A DNA stretch of 44,047 bases from an uncultured beta proteobacterium (GCA_903828665.1 CAIKMZ010000035.1:1-44047); one strand, 5' to 3'; shown: positions 17,131 to 28,977, counted from the first letter of the stretch. The notes: generated from the sequence alone by a model not told the origin. A program made the numbers and translations.

Positions 17131-17616
17131 ATGGCGATTGTTGTCAATAAACCCATCCCTGAATTTGAATCGAATGCCACCAGTGGCATCAAGGTGTCCA
17201 ACACCTCCCACCTCGGAAAAACAATCATCCTGTACTTCTACCCCAAGGACAACACGCCAGGTTGCACGACCGAAGCGATGCAGTTCCGGGACAAGTACAA
17301 GGACTTCGTGAAGGCCGGCGCCACCGTCTTCGGCGTGTCGCGCGACAACATGAAATCGCACGAGGAATTCAAGGCCAAGCTGGAACTGCCGTTCGAGCTG
17401 ATCGCCGATACCGAAGAAAAGATGTGCCACATGTTCGGCGTCGTCAAGAACAAGATCATGTACGGCAAGAAGGTCAAGGGCATTGAGCGCAGCACCTTCC
17501 TGATCGGCCCGGACGGCCAGCTCAAGGAAGAATGGCGCGGCCTGAAGGTGCCCGGCCATGTGGACGACGTGCTCAAGGCCGTCAAGGAACTCAAAAAGAC
17601 CGCCGCACTCGTCTGA
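17131..17616 (+). CDS. bcp: Thioredoxin-dependent thiol peroxidase, Bcp/PrxQ family
   Basis: This cytoplasmic peroxiredoxin reduces hydrogen peroxide and alkyl hydroperoxides. The 161-residue protein has the active site YPKDNTPGCTTEA with peroxidatic Cys45. The resolving cysteine five residues later in E. coli Bcp is replaced (Met50 is at that place); the only other cysteine is Cys99 in EEKMCHMFG. It is therefore either a one-cysteine enzyme or uses Cys99 or an external thiol. The start has only a weak ribosome site. A strong terminator follows, so it is transcribed apart from phoH. Confidence 0.93.
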   Translation: MAIVVNKPIPEFESNATSGIKVSNTSHLGKTIILYFYPKDNTPGCTTEAMQFRDKYKDFVKAGATVFGVSRDNMKSHEEFKAKLELPFELIADTEEKMCHMFGVVKNKIMYGKKVKGIERSTFLIGPDGQLKEEWRGLKVPGHVDDVLKAVKELKKTAALV

Positions 17617-17647
17617 CCGCAGATGCATGCCCAGGCGCATGCCATTG

Positions 17648-17678
17648 AAAAGCCGCCCTGTTTCCACGGCGGCTTTTT
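17648..17678 (+). terminator. Rho-independent terminator of bcp
   Basis: A ten-pair perfect stem, AAAAGCCGCC/GGCGGCTTTT with a ten-base loop, runs into a T5 tract. It begins 32 bases after the bcp stop and ends before the phoH-type gene. Confidence 0.88.
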
Positions 17679-17719
17679 CGCTTAAAGAACACCACCCCAT
17701 CCATTCGCCCTAAGCCCCT

Positions 17720-19456
17720 ATGCCACTGCCAACCGCCCCCACCAAACGCGCCGCCTTGCTGTCCGAACGGGATTACAACGTGCCAGCCCGCGCCCGCAAG
17801 CCGGAAGCGCCGGCGGCGGTGCAAGTCGCAACCGAACGAGCACCGGCACGGGAAGCCGAAGCACCCATCGCGGCGCCGGCACCCGTGACGATGGCCATGG
17901 AAAAAAATACGGCGCCAGGCCGCGGCGCGCGCGCCCGCCGGCCTGACGCCAGCGCGCTGGAAGCGCCAGCCAAGGCACCGGCCGCCACGGCACCGGCGCC
18001 GGCAGCACCGAAGTTGCGGGCAAAAAAGACCAAGCACAATGGTCCGCCCAAGCTGTTCGTGCTCGACACCAATGTGCTGCTGCACGACCCGATGTGCCTG
18101 TTCCGCTTCGAGGAACACGACATCTTTCTTCCGATGATTGTTCTGGAAGAACTCGATTCCCACAAGAAGGGCGTGACCGAGGTCGCCCGCAACGCGCGCC
18201 AGACCAGCCGCACGCTCGACGCCCTGGCCGGCCATCAGAACGCCGACATCACGGCCGGCTTGCCACTGGGCAGCACCGGCCACCGCGAAGCCGGCGGCAA
18301 GTTGTTCTTCCAGACGCAGCTCCTGAACTACACATTGCCGAGTAGCCTGCCTCAGGGCAAGGCCGACAACCAGATTCTGGGCGTGGTGGAGGCGCTGCGC
18401 CAGCAGTTCGCCGAGCACGGCCAGGTGCCCGGCAGCGCAGCGCGCGAAGTGGTGCTGGTGTCCAAGGACATCAACATGCGCGTCAAGGCGCGCGCGCTCG
18501 GCCTGGCAACCGACGACTACCAGAACGACAAGACACTCGAAGACGGCGATCTGCTGTACGCCGGTGCCTATGCCCTGCCCGCCAATTTCTGGACCAATCA
18601 CGGTGAAACCGTGGAAAGCTGGCAGCAGGGTGCGCACACGTTCTACCGCATCACCGGCCCGATCGTGCCAAGCCTGCTGATCAACCAGTTCATTTACTTC
18701 GAGTCGCCCGGCGAGCCCAGCCTATATGCGCGCGTCACCGAGATCCGCGGCAACACGGCGGTCTTCAAGACGCTCAAGGACTACACACACCTGAAGAACG
18801 CGGTGTGGGGCGTGACCACGCGCAACCGGGAGCAGAACTTCGCGATGAACCTGCTGATGGATCCGGAGATCGACTTCGTCACCCTGACCGGCACGGCCGG
18901 CACCGGCAAGACCCTGATGGCGCTGGCAGCGGGCCTGACCCAGGTGCTGGACGACCGGCGCTACACCGAGATCATCGTCACGCGGGCCACGGTCAGCGTC
19001 GGTGAAGACATCGGCTTCCTGCCGGGCACCGAAGAAGAAAAGATGGGGCCGTGGATGGGCGCGCTCGACGACAACCTCGAAGTGCTGGGCAAGACCGACA
19101 CCAGCGCAGGCGAATGGGGACGTGCCGCCACCAACGAACTGATCCGCAGCCGGATCAAGGTCAAGAGCATGAACTTCATGCGCGGGCGCACCTTCCTGAA
19201 CAAGTACGTCATCATCGACGAGGCGCAGAACCTGACGCCCAAGCAGATGAAGACGCTGATCACCCGCGCCGGCCCCGGCACCAAGATCATCTGCATGGGC
19301 AACATCGCCCAGATCGACACGCCCTACCTGACCGAGGGCTCGTCCGGGCTGACCTTTGCCGTCGACAAGTTCAAGGGCTGGCAGCACGGCGGCCACATCA
19401 CGCTGGCGCGCGGCGAGCGCTCGCGGCTGGCAGACTTTGCCAGCGAGGTGCTTTAG
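17720..19456 (+). CDS. PIN domain-PhoH ATPase fusion (YlaK type)
   Basis: This 578-residue protein has three parts. Residues 1-105 are a low-complexity Ala/Pro/Arg-rich region with no fold visible. Residues about 110-250 are a PIN nuclease domain with the acidic motif LFVLDTNVLLHDP, EELDSHKKG and VSKDINMRVKA. Residues about 365-578 are a PhoH ATPase: Walker A is GTAGTGKT at 391-398, Walker B is VIIDEAQN, and the GNIAQIDTPYL and ERSRLA segments follow. Mycobacterial proteins of this build (PhoH2) are ATP-dependent RNA helicase-nucleases, so an RNA-processing role is likely (inference). It stands between the bcp terminator and the convergent dnaB gene. Confidence 0.9.
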   Translation: MPLPTAPTKRAALLSERDYNVPARARKPEAPAAVQVATERAPAREAEAPIAAPAPVTMAMEKNTAPGRGARARRPDASALEAPAKAPAATAPAPAAPKLRAKKTKHNGPPKLFVLDTNVLLHDPMCLFRFEEHDIFLPMIVLEELDSHKKGVTEVARNARQTSRTLDALAGHQNADITAGLPLGSTGHREAGGKLFFQTQLLNYTLPSSLPQGKADNQILGVVEALRQQFAEHGQVPGSAAREVVLVSKDINMRVKARALGLATDDYQNDKTLEDGDLLYAGAYALPANFWTNHGETVESWQQGAHTFYRITGPIVPSLLINQFIYFESPGEPSLYARVTEIRGNTAVFKTLKDYTHLKNAVWGVTTRNREQNFAMNLLMDPEIDFVTLTGTAGTGKTLMALAAGLTQVLDDRRYTEIIVTRATVSVGEDIGFLPGTEEEKMGPWMGALDDNLEVLGKTDTSAGEWGRAATNELIRSRIKVKSMNFMRGRTFLNKYVIIDEAQNLTPKQMKTLITRAGPGTKIICMGNIAQIDTPYLTEGSSGLTFAVDKFKGWQHGGHITLARGERSRLADFASEVL

Positions 19457-19458
19457 CG

Positions 19459-19486
19459 CCCCGGAGCACCGGGGGCCGCAAGGCCC
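19459..19486. terminator. Overlapping GC hairpins between convergent phoH-type gene and dnaB
   Basis: Two hairpins share bases 19473-19474: CCCCGG/CCGGGG with an AGCA loop (19459-19474) and GGGCC/GGCCC with a GCAA tetraloop (19473-19486). They fill most of the 41-base gap between the two stop codons. There is no T-run on either strand, so termination is possible but not shown. Confidence 0.4.
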
Positions 19487-19497
19487 GTGGCGGCGCC

Positions 19498-20907
19498 CTA
19501 GAAGTCGCCGCTGCCGCCCGAGGCCAGCGATTCGAACTTGGTGATCGGTTTCAGGAAGGCCAGCTTGACGACGCCGGTCGGGCCGTTACGCTGCTTGGCG
19601 ATGATGACTTCGGCCACGCCGGGCTCCTTACAGGCGTCCTTCGTGTAGTACTCGTCGCGGTAGATGAACATGATGATGTCGGCGTCCTGCTCGATCGCGC
19701 CGGACTCGCGCAGATCGCTCATCATGGGCCGCTTGTCGGGGCGGCTTTCCACACTGCGATTGAGCTGCGACAAGGCCATCACCGGGCACTGCAATTCCTT
19801 GGCCAGCATCTTGAGGCCGCGTGAGATTTCGCCCAGTTCCGTCGCCCGGTTCTCGCCGTCGCTGTTGCCCGATCCACTCATGAGCTGCAGGTAGTCGACC
19901 ACGATCAGGCCGAGCTTGCCGCACTGGCGCGACAGGCGCCGGGCGTTGGCCCGCAGTTCGCTCGAAGTCAGGCCGGCCGACTCGTCAATGTGCAGGGAAA
20001 TGGTGCGCAGCTTTTCAATCGCTTCGGTCAGGCGCGGCCATTCCTCGTCGGTCAGCTTGCCGGTGCGCAAATGGCTCTGGTCGATGCGGCCGATCGAGCC
20101 GACGATCCGCACGGCCAGTTGGGCCGCACCCATTTCCATCGAGAACACGGCCACCGGCAGGCCCTCGTTGAGCGCCACATGCTCGGCAATATTGATGGCC
20201 AGGGCCGTCTTGCCCATCGACGGCCGCGCCGCCAGCACGATCAGGTCGCCGGCCTGAAAGCCGGCCGTCATGCGGTCCAGGTCGTAAAACCCGGTCGGCA
20301 CGCCGGTCACGTCGTTCGGGTTGTCGGCCATCTCCTGGACACGGTCCAGCAGCGCCACCACCAGCGTGTCCATGGCCTGAAAGCCCTGGCGGTTGCGGGC
20401 GCCCTCTTCGCCGATGTTGAAAATCTTCTGCTCGGCCTCGTCCAGGATCGTCGCCACCGGACGCCCCTGCGGATTGAACGCGGTGGTCGAAATCTCGTCG
20501 CTGGCACTGACCAGCTTGCGCAGGACGGAGCGCTCGCGGACGATCTCGGCGTAGCGCCGGATATTGCCGGCGCTCGGCACGTATTGCGCCAGCGCGTTGA
20601 GGTAGGCCAGCCCGCCAATTTCCTCGGCCTTGCCTTGCCCGATCAGTTGCTCGAACACCGTGATCACGTCGGCCGGCTTGGAGGCGTTGATCAAGGCCCC
20701 GATGGCGCCGAACACCATACGGTGCTCGAAGCGGTAGAAATCGCCCTCGTGCAGCAGGTCGCCCACGCGGTCCCAGGCGCCGTTGTCAAGCAGCAGGCCG
20801 CCGAGCACGCTGGACTCGGCCTCGACCGAGTGCGGCGGTATGCGCAATTGCGCCACTTGCCGGTCTTGCCCGTAATCATCAGGCACGGCAGAAAGTACAG
20901 CAGACAT
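19498..20907 (-). CDS. dnaB: Replicative DNA helicase
   Basis: DnaB is the hexameric 5'-3' helicase of the replication fork. The 469-residue product has the N-terminal helical domain (IPPHSVEAESSVLGGLLLDN), the linker, and a RecA-like C-terminal domain with Walker A AARPSMGKTAL (Lys233), Walker B LIVVDYLQLM, and the SQLNRSVESRPDKRPMMSDLRESG stretch. No intein is present. The ATG at 20907 has AAGGAA upstream. It lies directly downstream of the rpsF-rplI operon but beyond that operon's terminator, with a 180-base gap. Confidence 0.96.
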   Translation of the reverse strand: MSAVLSAVPDDYGQDRQVAQLRIPPHSVEAESSVLGGLLLDNGAWDRVGDLLHEGDFYRFEHRMVFGAIGALINASKPADVITVFEQLIGQGKAEEIGGLAYLNALAQYVPSAGNIRRYAEIVRERSVLRKLVSASDEISTTAFNPQGRPVATILDEAEQKIFNIGEEGARNRQGFQAMDTLVVALLDRVQEMADNPNDVTGVPTGFYDLDRMTAGFQAGDLIVLAARPSMGKTALAINIAEHVALNEGLPVAVFSMEMGAAQLAVRIVGSIGRIDQSHLRTGKLTDEEWPRLTEAIEKLRTISLHIDESAGLTSSELRANARRLSRQCGKLGLIVVDYLQLMSGSGNSDGENRATELGEISRGLKMLAKELQCPVMALSQLNRSVESRPDKRPMMSDLRESGAIEQDADIIMFIYRDEYYTKDACKEPGVAEVIIAKQRNGPTGVVKLAFLKPITKFESLASGGSGDF

Positions 20908-20988
20908 GGGGTTTCCTTAGAGCCTTGAATACTACGCCAGCGACTGTTTGGCGTCGAGTGAAATGCTGGGCACAAGCCGCTTAAAAGC

Positions 20989-21018
20989 TGTGCACAGGCT
21001 GTGGAGATCTGTGGACAA
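20989..21018. promoter_or_regulatory. Three phased TGTG(C/G)A 9-mers upstream of dnaB (DnaA-box-like)
   Basis: TGTGCACAG (20989), TGTGGAGAT (21000) and TGTGGACAA (21010) recur at 11 and 10 bases, which is one helical turn. On the dnaB strand the last reads TTGTCCACA, one base from the DnaA box TTATCCACA; the others have two and three mismatches. They lie 82-111 bases before the dnaB start. Binding of DnaA here is inference. Confidence 0.35.
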
Positions 21019-21035
21019 GTCGAAGCGCCAAGAGA

Positions 21036-21067
21036 AAAGCCGCCAGGGCGCAAACCCCGGCGGCTTT
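21036..21067 (-). terminator. Rho-independent terminator of the rpsF-priB-rpsR-rplI operon
   Basis: On the minus strand a nine-pair stem, AAAGCCGCC/GGCGGCTTT with a GC-rich loop of 14 bases, is followed by T and CTCTT. It begins about 20 bases after the rplI stop. The stem is the same as that of the bcp terminator 3.4 kb away. Confidence 0.8.
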
Positions 21068-21087
21068 AGAGGCAGAGCGAGCGCGGT

Positions 21088-21540
21088 TTAGGCCGTTTCG
21101 CCGTACACCGAGACCGTGATGTCGACCACGACGTCGGTATGCAAAGCAACGCTGACCGTGCTGTCGCCAACGACCTTGATCGGACCATTGGGCATGCGGA
21201 TCTGAGCCTTGACGACGGGGAATCCGTTCTTGGTCAGCTCTTCGGCGATGTCGGCGTTGGTGACGGAACCGAACAGGCGACCGTCCACGCCGGCCTTCTG
21301 GGTCAGCTTGGCGGTTGTGCCGGCCAGCTTTTCACCGACGGCTTGCGCCTCGGCCAGTTTGGCGGCGGCAGCCTTTTCCAGTTCAGCGCGCTTTTCTTCG
21401 AACTGTTGTTTCGCCGATTCGGTGGCGCGACGGGCGCGGCCGGAAGGAATCAGGAAGTTGCGGGCATAACCGTCCTTGACGCGCACGATTTCACCGAGAT
21501 TGCCAAGGTTCACGACCTTGTCGAGCAGAATAATTTGCAT
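21088..21540 (-). CDS. rplI: 50S ribosomal protein L9
   Basis: The 150-residue protein begins [32 protein letters not shown], the conserved rRNA-binding N-domain, followed by a long charged helix (about residues 40-75) and the C-terminal domain with [16 protein letters not shown]. Size and layout are normal. It follows rpsR by 11 bases, and TAAGGAAAACGACC precedes the ATG as ribosome site. It is the last gene of the operon. Confidence 0.97.
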   Translation of the reverse strand: MQIILLDKVVNLGNLGEIVRVKDGYARNFLIPSGRARRATESAKQQFEEKRAELEKAAAAKLAEAQAVGEKLAGTTAKLTQKAGVDGRLFGSVTNADIAEELTKNGFPVVKAQIRMPNGPIKVVGDSTVSVALHTDVVVDITVSVYGETA

Positions 21541-21551
21541 GGTCGTTTTCC

Positions 21552-21836
21552 TTAGATCTTGTGCTGGTCGCTGTACGGCAGCATCGCGAGGAAGCGCGCG
21601 CGCTTGATAGCGGTGTTGAGCTGGCGCTGGAAAATGGCACGGGTGCCAGTCAGGCGCGCGGGGATGATCTTGCCGTTCTCGGCGATGAAATCGCGCAAGG
21701 TGTCGATGTCCTTGTAGTCAATCTCTTCAACACCGGTCACGGTGAAGCGGCAAAAGCGCTTGCGCTTGAACAGCAGGTTCTGTGCTGGGCGCTTCGGGCG
21801 CTTGTCTTTGTTATTGAAACGTTTTGGTCCGGCCAT
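21552..21836 (-). CDS. rpsR: 30S ribosomal protein S18
   Basis: The 94-residue basic protein has the conserved [23 protein letters not shown] segment and ends [22 protein letters not shown], as in all bS18 proteins; it pairs with S6 in the small subunit platform. AAGGAG lies seven bases before the ATG. The gene sits between priB and rplI, the classical order. Confidence 0.97.
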   Translation of the reverse strand: MAGPKRFNNKDKRPKRPAQNLLFKRKRFCRFTVTGVEEIDYKDIDTLRDFIAENGKIIPARLTGTRAIFQRQLNTAIKRARFLAMLPYSDQHKI

Positions 21837-21865
21837 GATGGACTCCTTAAATAAATGCGAATTCG

Positions 21866-22165
21866 TTAATCTTGCTGAAACTCTTGGACATGAAATACAA
21901 GTGTCTTGCCGTTGCGGGGTGTTCCCAAGAAACCGGTGAAGCGCCAGGTGCTGCCTATGGCCTGTCTGACAAGCCGTTCAGCCAATGCACCGAAAGCCAC
22001 CGCCTTGATTGCCGCCTTGACCTGTCTTGTTTGCCCTGTTTCCTGAATTTCGGACTCGTGTTCGAGACGAAGATTCAAGGCGGGCAGTCCGGCCGGTGTG
22101 TAGCGCAAGCCGTCAAGCTCGGCGATACAGGCGGTCAGAACAAGCTGGTTGGCAACGTGGTTCAC
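21866..22165 (-). CDS. priB: Primosomal replication protein N (PriB)
   Basis: PriB is a small OB-fold single-stranded DNA binding protein that helps PriA restart stalled forks. The product contains [36 protein letters not shown] and the [24 protein letters not shown]-terminal strand, all typical of betaproteobacterial PriB. The start is uncertain: a GTG at 22163-22165 gives 99 residues ([10 protein letters not shown]) close to the family length; a TTG at 22178 would add five residues and lies eight bases after the rpsF stop. The position between rpsF and rpsR is the conserved one. Confidence 0.92.
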   Translation of the reverse strand: MNHVANQLVLTACIAELDGLRYTPAGLPALNLRLEHESEIQETGQTRQVKAAIKAVAFGALAERLVRQAIGSTWRFTGFLGTPRNGKTLVFHVQEFQQD

Positions 22166-22188
22166 GCTCCTCGCTGACAAGTACTGGT

Positions 22189-22554
22189 TCAGGCCTGGTA
22201 TTCAGCCTGCTGTGTCTTGCGGGCGTCTTCACGCTCGACCGTCTTCATCATCGAAGACGGGCCGGTGTCGGCCTTCTTCTTCGAAACGGTCAGATGACGC
22301 AAGACGGCATCGTTGAACTTGAACGCATGTTCGAGTTCGGCCATCACCGCCTGATCGGCTTCGATGTTGACGCAAAGGTAGTGCGCCTTGGCAAGTTTGT
22401 TGATCATGTAGACCAGTTGGCGACGGCCCCAGTCCTCGACGCGGTGCACTTTGCCGCCGCCGGCAATGATCATGCCCTTGTAGCGCTCCAGCATGGCGGG
22501 AACTTGTTCGCTCTGATCCGGATGGATCATGAGAATGATTTCGTAATGACGCAT
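22189..22554 (-). CDS. rpsF: 30S ribosomal protein S6
   Basis: The 121-residue protein starts [25 protein letters not shown] and has the [20 protein letters not shown] strand-turn that contacts S18. The ATG at 22554 is fixed by AAGGAG six to seven bases upstream and by the family N-terminus; longer in-frame readings are not supported. First gene of the operon with priB, rpsR and rplI. A hairpin lies just before its ribosome site. Confidence 0.97.
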   Translation of the reverse strand: MRHYEIILMIHPDQSEQVPAMLERYKGMIIAGGGKVHRVEDWGRRQLVYMINKLAKAHYLCVNIEADQAVMAELEHAFKFNDAVLRHLTVSKKKADTGPSSMMKTVEREDARKTQQAEYQA

Positions 22555-22560
22555 TGATAC

Positions 22561-22600
22561 TCCTTGTGGATAGCCCCTTCGGGGCAGAATAAGCCACCCC
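22561..22600 (-). promoter_or_regulatory. Possible S6:S18 autoregulatory leader element before rpsF
   Basis: On the rpsF strand GCCCC-GAA-GGGGC (22573-22585) forms a perfect hairpin that ends seven bases before the AAGGA ribosome site. Many bacteria carry an mRNA element here that binds the S6-S18 complex through a CCG loop. The loop region here reads CCCCGAAG, which includes CCG, but the full consensus fold was not confirmed. Confidence 0.3.
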
Positions 22601-22636
22601 CAGCGTCGTGTGAGGTGTGGCAAGGTGAGCCAGCGA

Positions 22637-24928
22637 TTATATGCGATCCGAAGCCGGCGTGCCGCTGCGCCCGCCCGGCCACAGGAGGCTGACGGCCAGC
22701 GTCACGAGCAGTCCGGCCAGAATGCCGAAGACGCCGGCAGAAACCGGCTGGATGCCAAACCACAGGCCGCTGCCAACCAGACCCAGTTCGGAACGGACCG
22801 ACGCCGCATTGACGGCCATGTAGTAGATCGTCAGGCCCAGGCCCGCCGACATGCCGCTCACGGCGGCCCGGGAGGTCGTTCCCTTCCACAGGATTCCCAG
22901 CACCATGACCGGCACAAACGCAGCCCCCGCCAGCGAAAACGAGGCCGAGACGAGGTAGAGAATGTCTGCCGGGCGTTGCGCCGCGACGTAGGCGGCCACC
23001 AGGGCCGCCACCAGCAGCACGAATTTGGACAGCATCACGCGGCGCACGGCACCCGCCTGACCACTCCCGCTGGCGCCGCGAAAGAACAGGTCATGCGCCA
23101 GCGCGTTGCCGATCGTCAGCAGCAGGCCATCGGCGGTCGACAAGGCCGCGGCCAGCCCGCCTGCGGCAACCAGTGCCGACACCACATAGGGCAGCCCGCC
23201 AATCTCCGGTGTTGCCAGCATCACGATATCGGCGCCCAGCCGGAGTTCGGAGAACTGCAGGATGTTGTCGCCATTGACATCGCTGACCGATATCAGGGCC
23301 GGGTCGACTTTCGCCCATTGCGCAATCCAGGCCGGCAGCGAATCAAAACTCTGGCCGACCAGGTGGCTCATGATCTCGTACTTCACGAGCACCGCCAGCG
23401 CCGGCGCCGCGAGGTACAGGAGGGCAATGAAAAACAGCGACCAGACCACGGAAGTCCGGGCTTCGGCGACCGTTCGGGTCGTGTAAAAGCGGGTCAGGAG
23501 GTGCGGCAAGCCGGCCGTCCCCACCATCAGGCAGAACATCAGGGCCAGGAAGTTCGTCCTTGAGAGTTCAAATTCCTCGCGTGCAGCGGGACTGCCATCC
23601 GGATCACCGGCAAAGGCCTTGGCGTGCAGCGGCATGCCGCCCAGCGGCCTGGCGCGCTCGAGGTTGTCCTGCATGGCGCGCGTCCAGTACTCGCGCGCCG
23701 TCGCGGCATCCCTGGGCAGCGCAGCCAACTCACGCCTTGCGGCGACGATGGCCACTTCGTCTGCATGATGTTCGTTCAAGCGGTGAATCCTGTCCTTCAA
23801 GTCCTTGCGCTCAGTCGCCAACGCTGCCTCCACGTCCTGCAGTTTGAGCTCGTAGTCGTGCGCGCGCCGCGCGAATTCGTCGGTCACCTGCCGCTCGGCC
23901 GGCGACTTCAACAGTTGTTGTTCGAGGCTGGCAATCTTGGGCAGTTGCTGTCCGTAGACAAAAGGCGCCAAGGGGTTGCCCATCTGCTTGTAGGCCAGCC
24001 ACGAAACCGGAATCAGAAAGGCCAGGATCAGCACCACATACTGGGTCACCTGGGTCCAGGTCACGGCCCGCATGCCTCCGAGGAACGAACACACCAGCAC
24101 GCCGCCCAGGCCGAGCAGGATGCCGATCTCGAACTGGACCCCGGTCAGGCGCGAGGTGATCAGCCCGACGCCGTAGATCTGCGCCACCACATAGGTGAAG
24201 GAACACAGCACGGCCGAAAACGCCGCGATCATGCGCGGCCAGCGACCGCCGAAACGTTGCTGAAAATAGTCAGGCACGGTGTACAGCTCGAGTTTGCGCA
24301 GGTACGGCGCCACCAGCAGCGCCACGAGACAAAAGCCGCCGGTCCAGCCCAGCACGTACACCAGGCCGCCGGGCTGACCCGGCGTGCCGGAAAACCCCTG
24401 CAGGTAGAGCCCGCCGGCCATACTGATGAAGGAAGCCGCGCTCATCCAGTCCGCGGCCGTCGCCATGCCGTTGTAGACGGCCGGAATATTGCGCCCTGCC
24501 ACGTAATATTCGGCGGCATCCGAGGTGCGGCCGTGCACGCCAATCACGGCGTACAGGCAGACCGTAGCAAACAGGAAGATCGCACCGACCCAGCCCTTCT
24601 TCAGTCCCCACTGCTCGGCCAGCGCCAGGGCCAGCAGGAACAGCAGCAGACCCAGCACGTAGACGCCAAAGCGCCGGTGCAGGCGGCGCTTGTAGGCGCT
24701 ATAGGCGGGGTCCGCCGCCGCGCTCTGTCCGTCGCGCCGATTGGCGAGCCAGGCAAACAGCGCAACGATGGCGATGAAGATGAAAACACTGCCCTGGGCG
24801 GCGAACCAGTAGGCCACCGGCCAGCCGTCGACAATGCCGCGCAGGTCGTGCGCAAAGAAGACGACGCCAAACGACGCCGCAAACCAGAGTGCCAGCAGCC
24901 AGCCCTGCAAACGCAAGCCGCCGGCCAT
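22637..24928 (-). CDS. VC_2705-type sodium/solute symporter with fused DUF4212 small subunit
   Basis: The 763-residue membrane protein has two fused units. Residues about 8-65 look like the DUF4212 small subunit (two helices, with [19 protein letters not shown] and [15 protein letters not shown]). The rest is an SSS-family transporter of the VC_2705/ActP-like group: [32 protein letters not shown], and [12 protein letters not shown] charged, probably coiled-coil insertion of about 110 residues (from [10 protein letters not shown] to about [10 protein letters not shown]) sits between core helices. Acetate or another monocarboxylate is the likely sodium-coupled substrate (inference). The start follows the ppsA stop by two bases, so it is co-transcribed with ppsA. 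Confidence 0.85.
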   Translation of the reverse strand: MAGGLRLQGWLLALWFAASFGVVFFAHDLRGIVDGWPVAYWFAAQGSVFIFIAIVALFAWLANRRDGQSAAADPAYSAYKRRLHRRFGVYVLGLLLFLLALALAEQWGLKKGWVGAIFLFATVCLYAVIGVHGRTSDAAEYYVAGRNIPAVYNGMATAADWMSAASFISMAGGLYLQGFSGTPGQPGGLVYVLGWTGGFCLVALLVAPYLRKLELYTVPDYFQQRFGGRWPRMIAAFSAVLCSFTYVVAQIYGVGLITSRLTGVQFEIGILLGLGGVLVCSFLGGMRAVTWTQVTQYVVLILAFLIPVSWLAYKQMGNPLAPFVYGQQLPKIASLEQQLLKSPAERQVTDEFARRAHDYELKLQDVEAALATERKDLKDRIHRLNEHHADEVAIVAARRELAALPRDAATAREYWTRAMQDNLERARPLGGMPLHAKAFAGDPDGSPAAREEFELSRTNFLALMFCLMVGTAGLPHLLTRFYTTRTVAEARTSVVWSLFFIALLYLAAPALAVLVKYEIMSHLVGQSFDSLPAWIAQWAKVDPALISVSDVNGDNILQFSELRLGADIVMLATPEIGGLPYVVSALVAAGGLAAALSTADGLLLTIGNALAHDLFFRGASGSGQAGAVRRVMLSKFVLLVAALVAAYVAAQRPADILYLVSASFSLAGAAFVPVMVLGILWKGTTSRAAVSGMSAGLGLTIYYMAVNAASVRSELGLVGSGLWFGIQPVSAGVFGILAGLLVTLAVSLLWPGGRSGTPASDRI

Positions 24929-24930
24929 GG

Positions 24931-27324
<2,394 letters not shown>

Positions 27325-27551
27325 GGGAAAGCTCCAGAAGTTAAAAGCGTAGCGGCGCGCGCATTCCGGGCCGGAAATGCGTGCGCAGTGCTCAGGCGAG
27401 CCATCCGACGGCGTCTTCGATGTGGCAGGTCAATGGGGCGCATGAGAAAATCGGGTCAATTGGCATCATTGTAGGGCGTGAGCCCGCGCGCAGCCCAGTG
27501 CGCTGCAGCAGCATGCCGACCATCCGACCCGCCCTTCACCACCTTCCCACC

Positions 27552-28373
27552 ATGTCCAACCGCACTGTTTTCTTTGTTTCCGACGGCACCGGCATCACGG
27601 CCGAAACCTTCGGCAACGCCATCCTGGCCCAGTTCGAAGTCAAGTTTCGCCATGTCCGCCTACCCTTTGTCGACAGCATCGACAAGGCGGAGCAAGCCGT
27701 GCGCCAGATCAACCACGCGGGTGTCATCGACGGCAACAAGCCGATCGTCTTCACGACCGTCGTCAACACCGGGATCCTCGACGTCATCACGCAAGGCTGC
27801 CAGGGCATGCTGCTCGACTTGTTCCAGACTTTCGTGCAACCCCTCGAAACCGAACTCGGCGTCAAGTCGAACCACCGCGTCGGCCGCTTCAGCGACGTCA
27901 GCAAGAGCGAGGAATACCAGTCGCGCATCGAGGCCATCAACTTCTCGCTGGCGCACGACGACGGGCAATCGAACGTCGATCTGGTGCAGTCCGATGTGAT
28001 CCTGGTCGGCGTCAGCCGCAGCGGCAAGACCCCAACCTCGCTCTATCTGGCGATGCAATACGGTCTCAAGGCCTCCAATTACCCCTTGATCCCGGAGGAC
28101 TTTGAACGCGGGCAGTTGCCGCCGGCGCTCAAGCCGCACCACGGCAAGCTGTTCGGCCTGACGATCCAGCCCGAACGCCTGAGCGAGATCCGCAACGAAC
28201 GCCGGCCCAACTCGCGCTACGCCTCACTGGAAAACTGCCGCATGGAGGTGCGCGAAGCCGAGGCCATGATGCGCCGCTCGGGCATCCGCTGGCTGTCGAC
28301 GACCACCAAATCGATCGAAGAAATCGCCACCACCATCCTGCAGGAACTCCGACCCGAGCGGCTCGACTACTGA
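27552..28373 (+). CDS. ppsR: PEP synthase regulatory protein (bifunctional kinase / pyrophosphorylase)
   Basis: The 273-residue DUF299 protein inactivates PpsA by ADP-dependent threonine phosphorylation and reactivates it by phosphorolysis. Its P-loop is GVSRSGKT at 153-160, and the N-terminus [21 protein letters not shown] and the NYPLIPEDF segment are diagnostic. The ATG at 27552 is the family start; about 57 in-frame codons upstream are not part of the protein. The 227-base gap to divergent ppsA must hold both promoters; I could not assign them with confidence. Confidence 0.94.
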   Translation: MSNRTVFFVSDGTGITAETFGNAILAQFEVKFRHVRLPFVDSIDKAEQAVRQINHAGVIDGNKPIVFTTVVNTGILDVITQGCQGMLLDLFQTFVQPLETELGVKSNHRVGRFSDVSKSEEYQSRIEAINFSLAHDDGQSNVDLVQSDVILVGVSRSGKTPTSLYLAMQYGLKASNYPLIPEDFERGQLPPALKPHHGKLFGLTIQPERLSEIRNERRPNSRYASLENCRMEVREAEAMMRRSGIRWLSTTTKSIEEIATTILQELRPERLDY

Positions 28374-28388
28374 CGCTCGGAGCGTGAT

Positions 28389-28796
28389 CTAGAACTGCAA
28401 TGCGGCAATGCCGGCGCGCGCAATCTGCGCATCCTCGCTCGATTTCACGCCGCTGACGCCGACGGCGCCCAGGCATTGGCCGTCCTTGAGCACGGGCACG
28501 CCGCCCTCGAGCATGCCGCTGACGAGCGGCGCGCTCAGGAAAGAGGTGCGACCGCCGTTGATGACGTCTTCGTAAACCTTGCTTTCGCGCCGTCCCAGTG
28601 CCGCCGTGTGCGCCTTCGCCGGCGCAATATGGGCGGAAATCGCCGGCGCGCCGTCGAGCCGCTGCAGCCACAGCAGATGGCCGCCTTCGTCGACGATGGC
28701 AATCGTGACCGCCCAGTTGTTCTTCAGCGCCTCGGCTTCAGCCGCGGCCGCCACCTTCTTGACATCGGAGAGTTCAAGGGCAAATGTGTTTTTCAT
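28389..28796 (-). CDS. GlcG/HbpS family protein (DUF336)
   Basis: The 135-residue protein is one GlcG/HbpS-type domain: it contains VTIAIVDEGGHLLWLQRLDGA, the SAHIAPAKAHTAA helix and a GAVGVSGVKSSEDAQIARAGIAAL C-terminus. Streptomyces HbpS binds haem, while GlcG in glycolate operons has no clear role, so function is not assigned. No signal peptide is seen. A GAGG lies before the ATG at 28796. It converges on ppsR with only 15 bases between stops and is divergent from the BAX inhibitor-1 gene. Confidence 0.85.
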   Translation of the reverse strand: MKNTFALELSDVKKVAAAAEAEALKNNWAVTIAIVDEGGHLLWLQRLDGAPAISAHIAPAKAHTAALGRRESKVYEDVINGGRTSFLSAPLVSGMLEGGVPVLKDGQCLGAVGVSGVKSSEDAQIARAGIAALQF

Positions 28797-28907
28797 GGGT
28801 GAACCTCGGTTGGACGAAGAATCGAGCATAACGCGTCTGCCCGCGCCGCTTGCCGACGCCACCGTGCAGAAACCCCTGCAGCGCTGCGGCATCAGGCCGG
28901 TCAATTC

Positions 28908-28934
28908 TTGCGCGGGTCTTGATTCCCATAGAAT
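28908..28934 (+). promoter_or_regulatory. Candidate promoter of the BAX inhibitor-1 gene
   Basis: TTGCGC (28908-28913), a 15-base spacer and TAGAAT (28929-28934) resemble a sigma-70 promoter with a short spacer. The start codon follows 43 bases later, after AAGGAG at 28963-28968. Confidence 0.35.
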
Positions 28935-28977
28935 GCGCCCTATCTGCTACCCGCAGACATTGAAGGAGTTTCTGACC

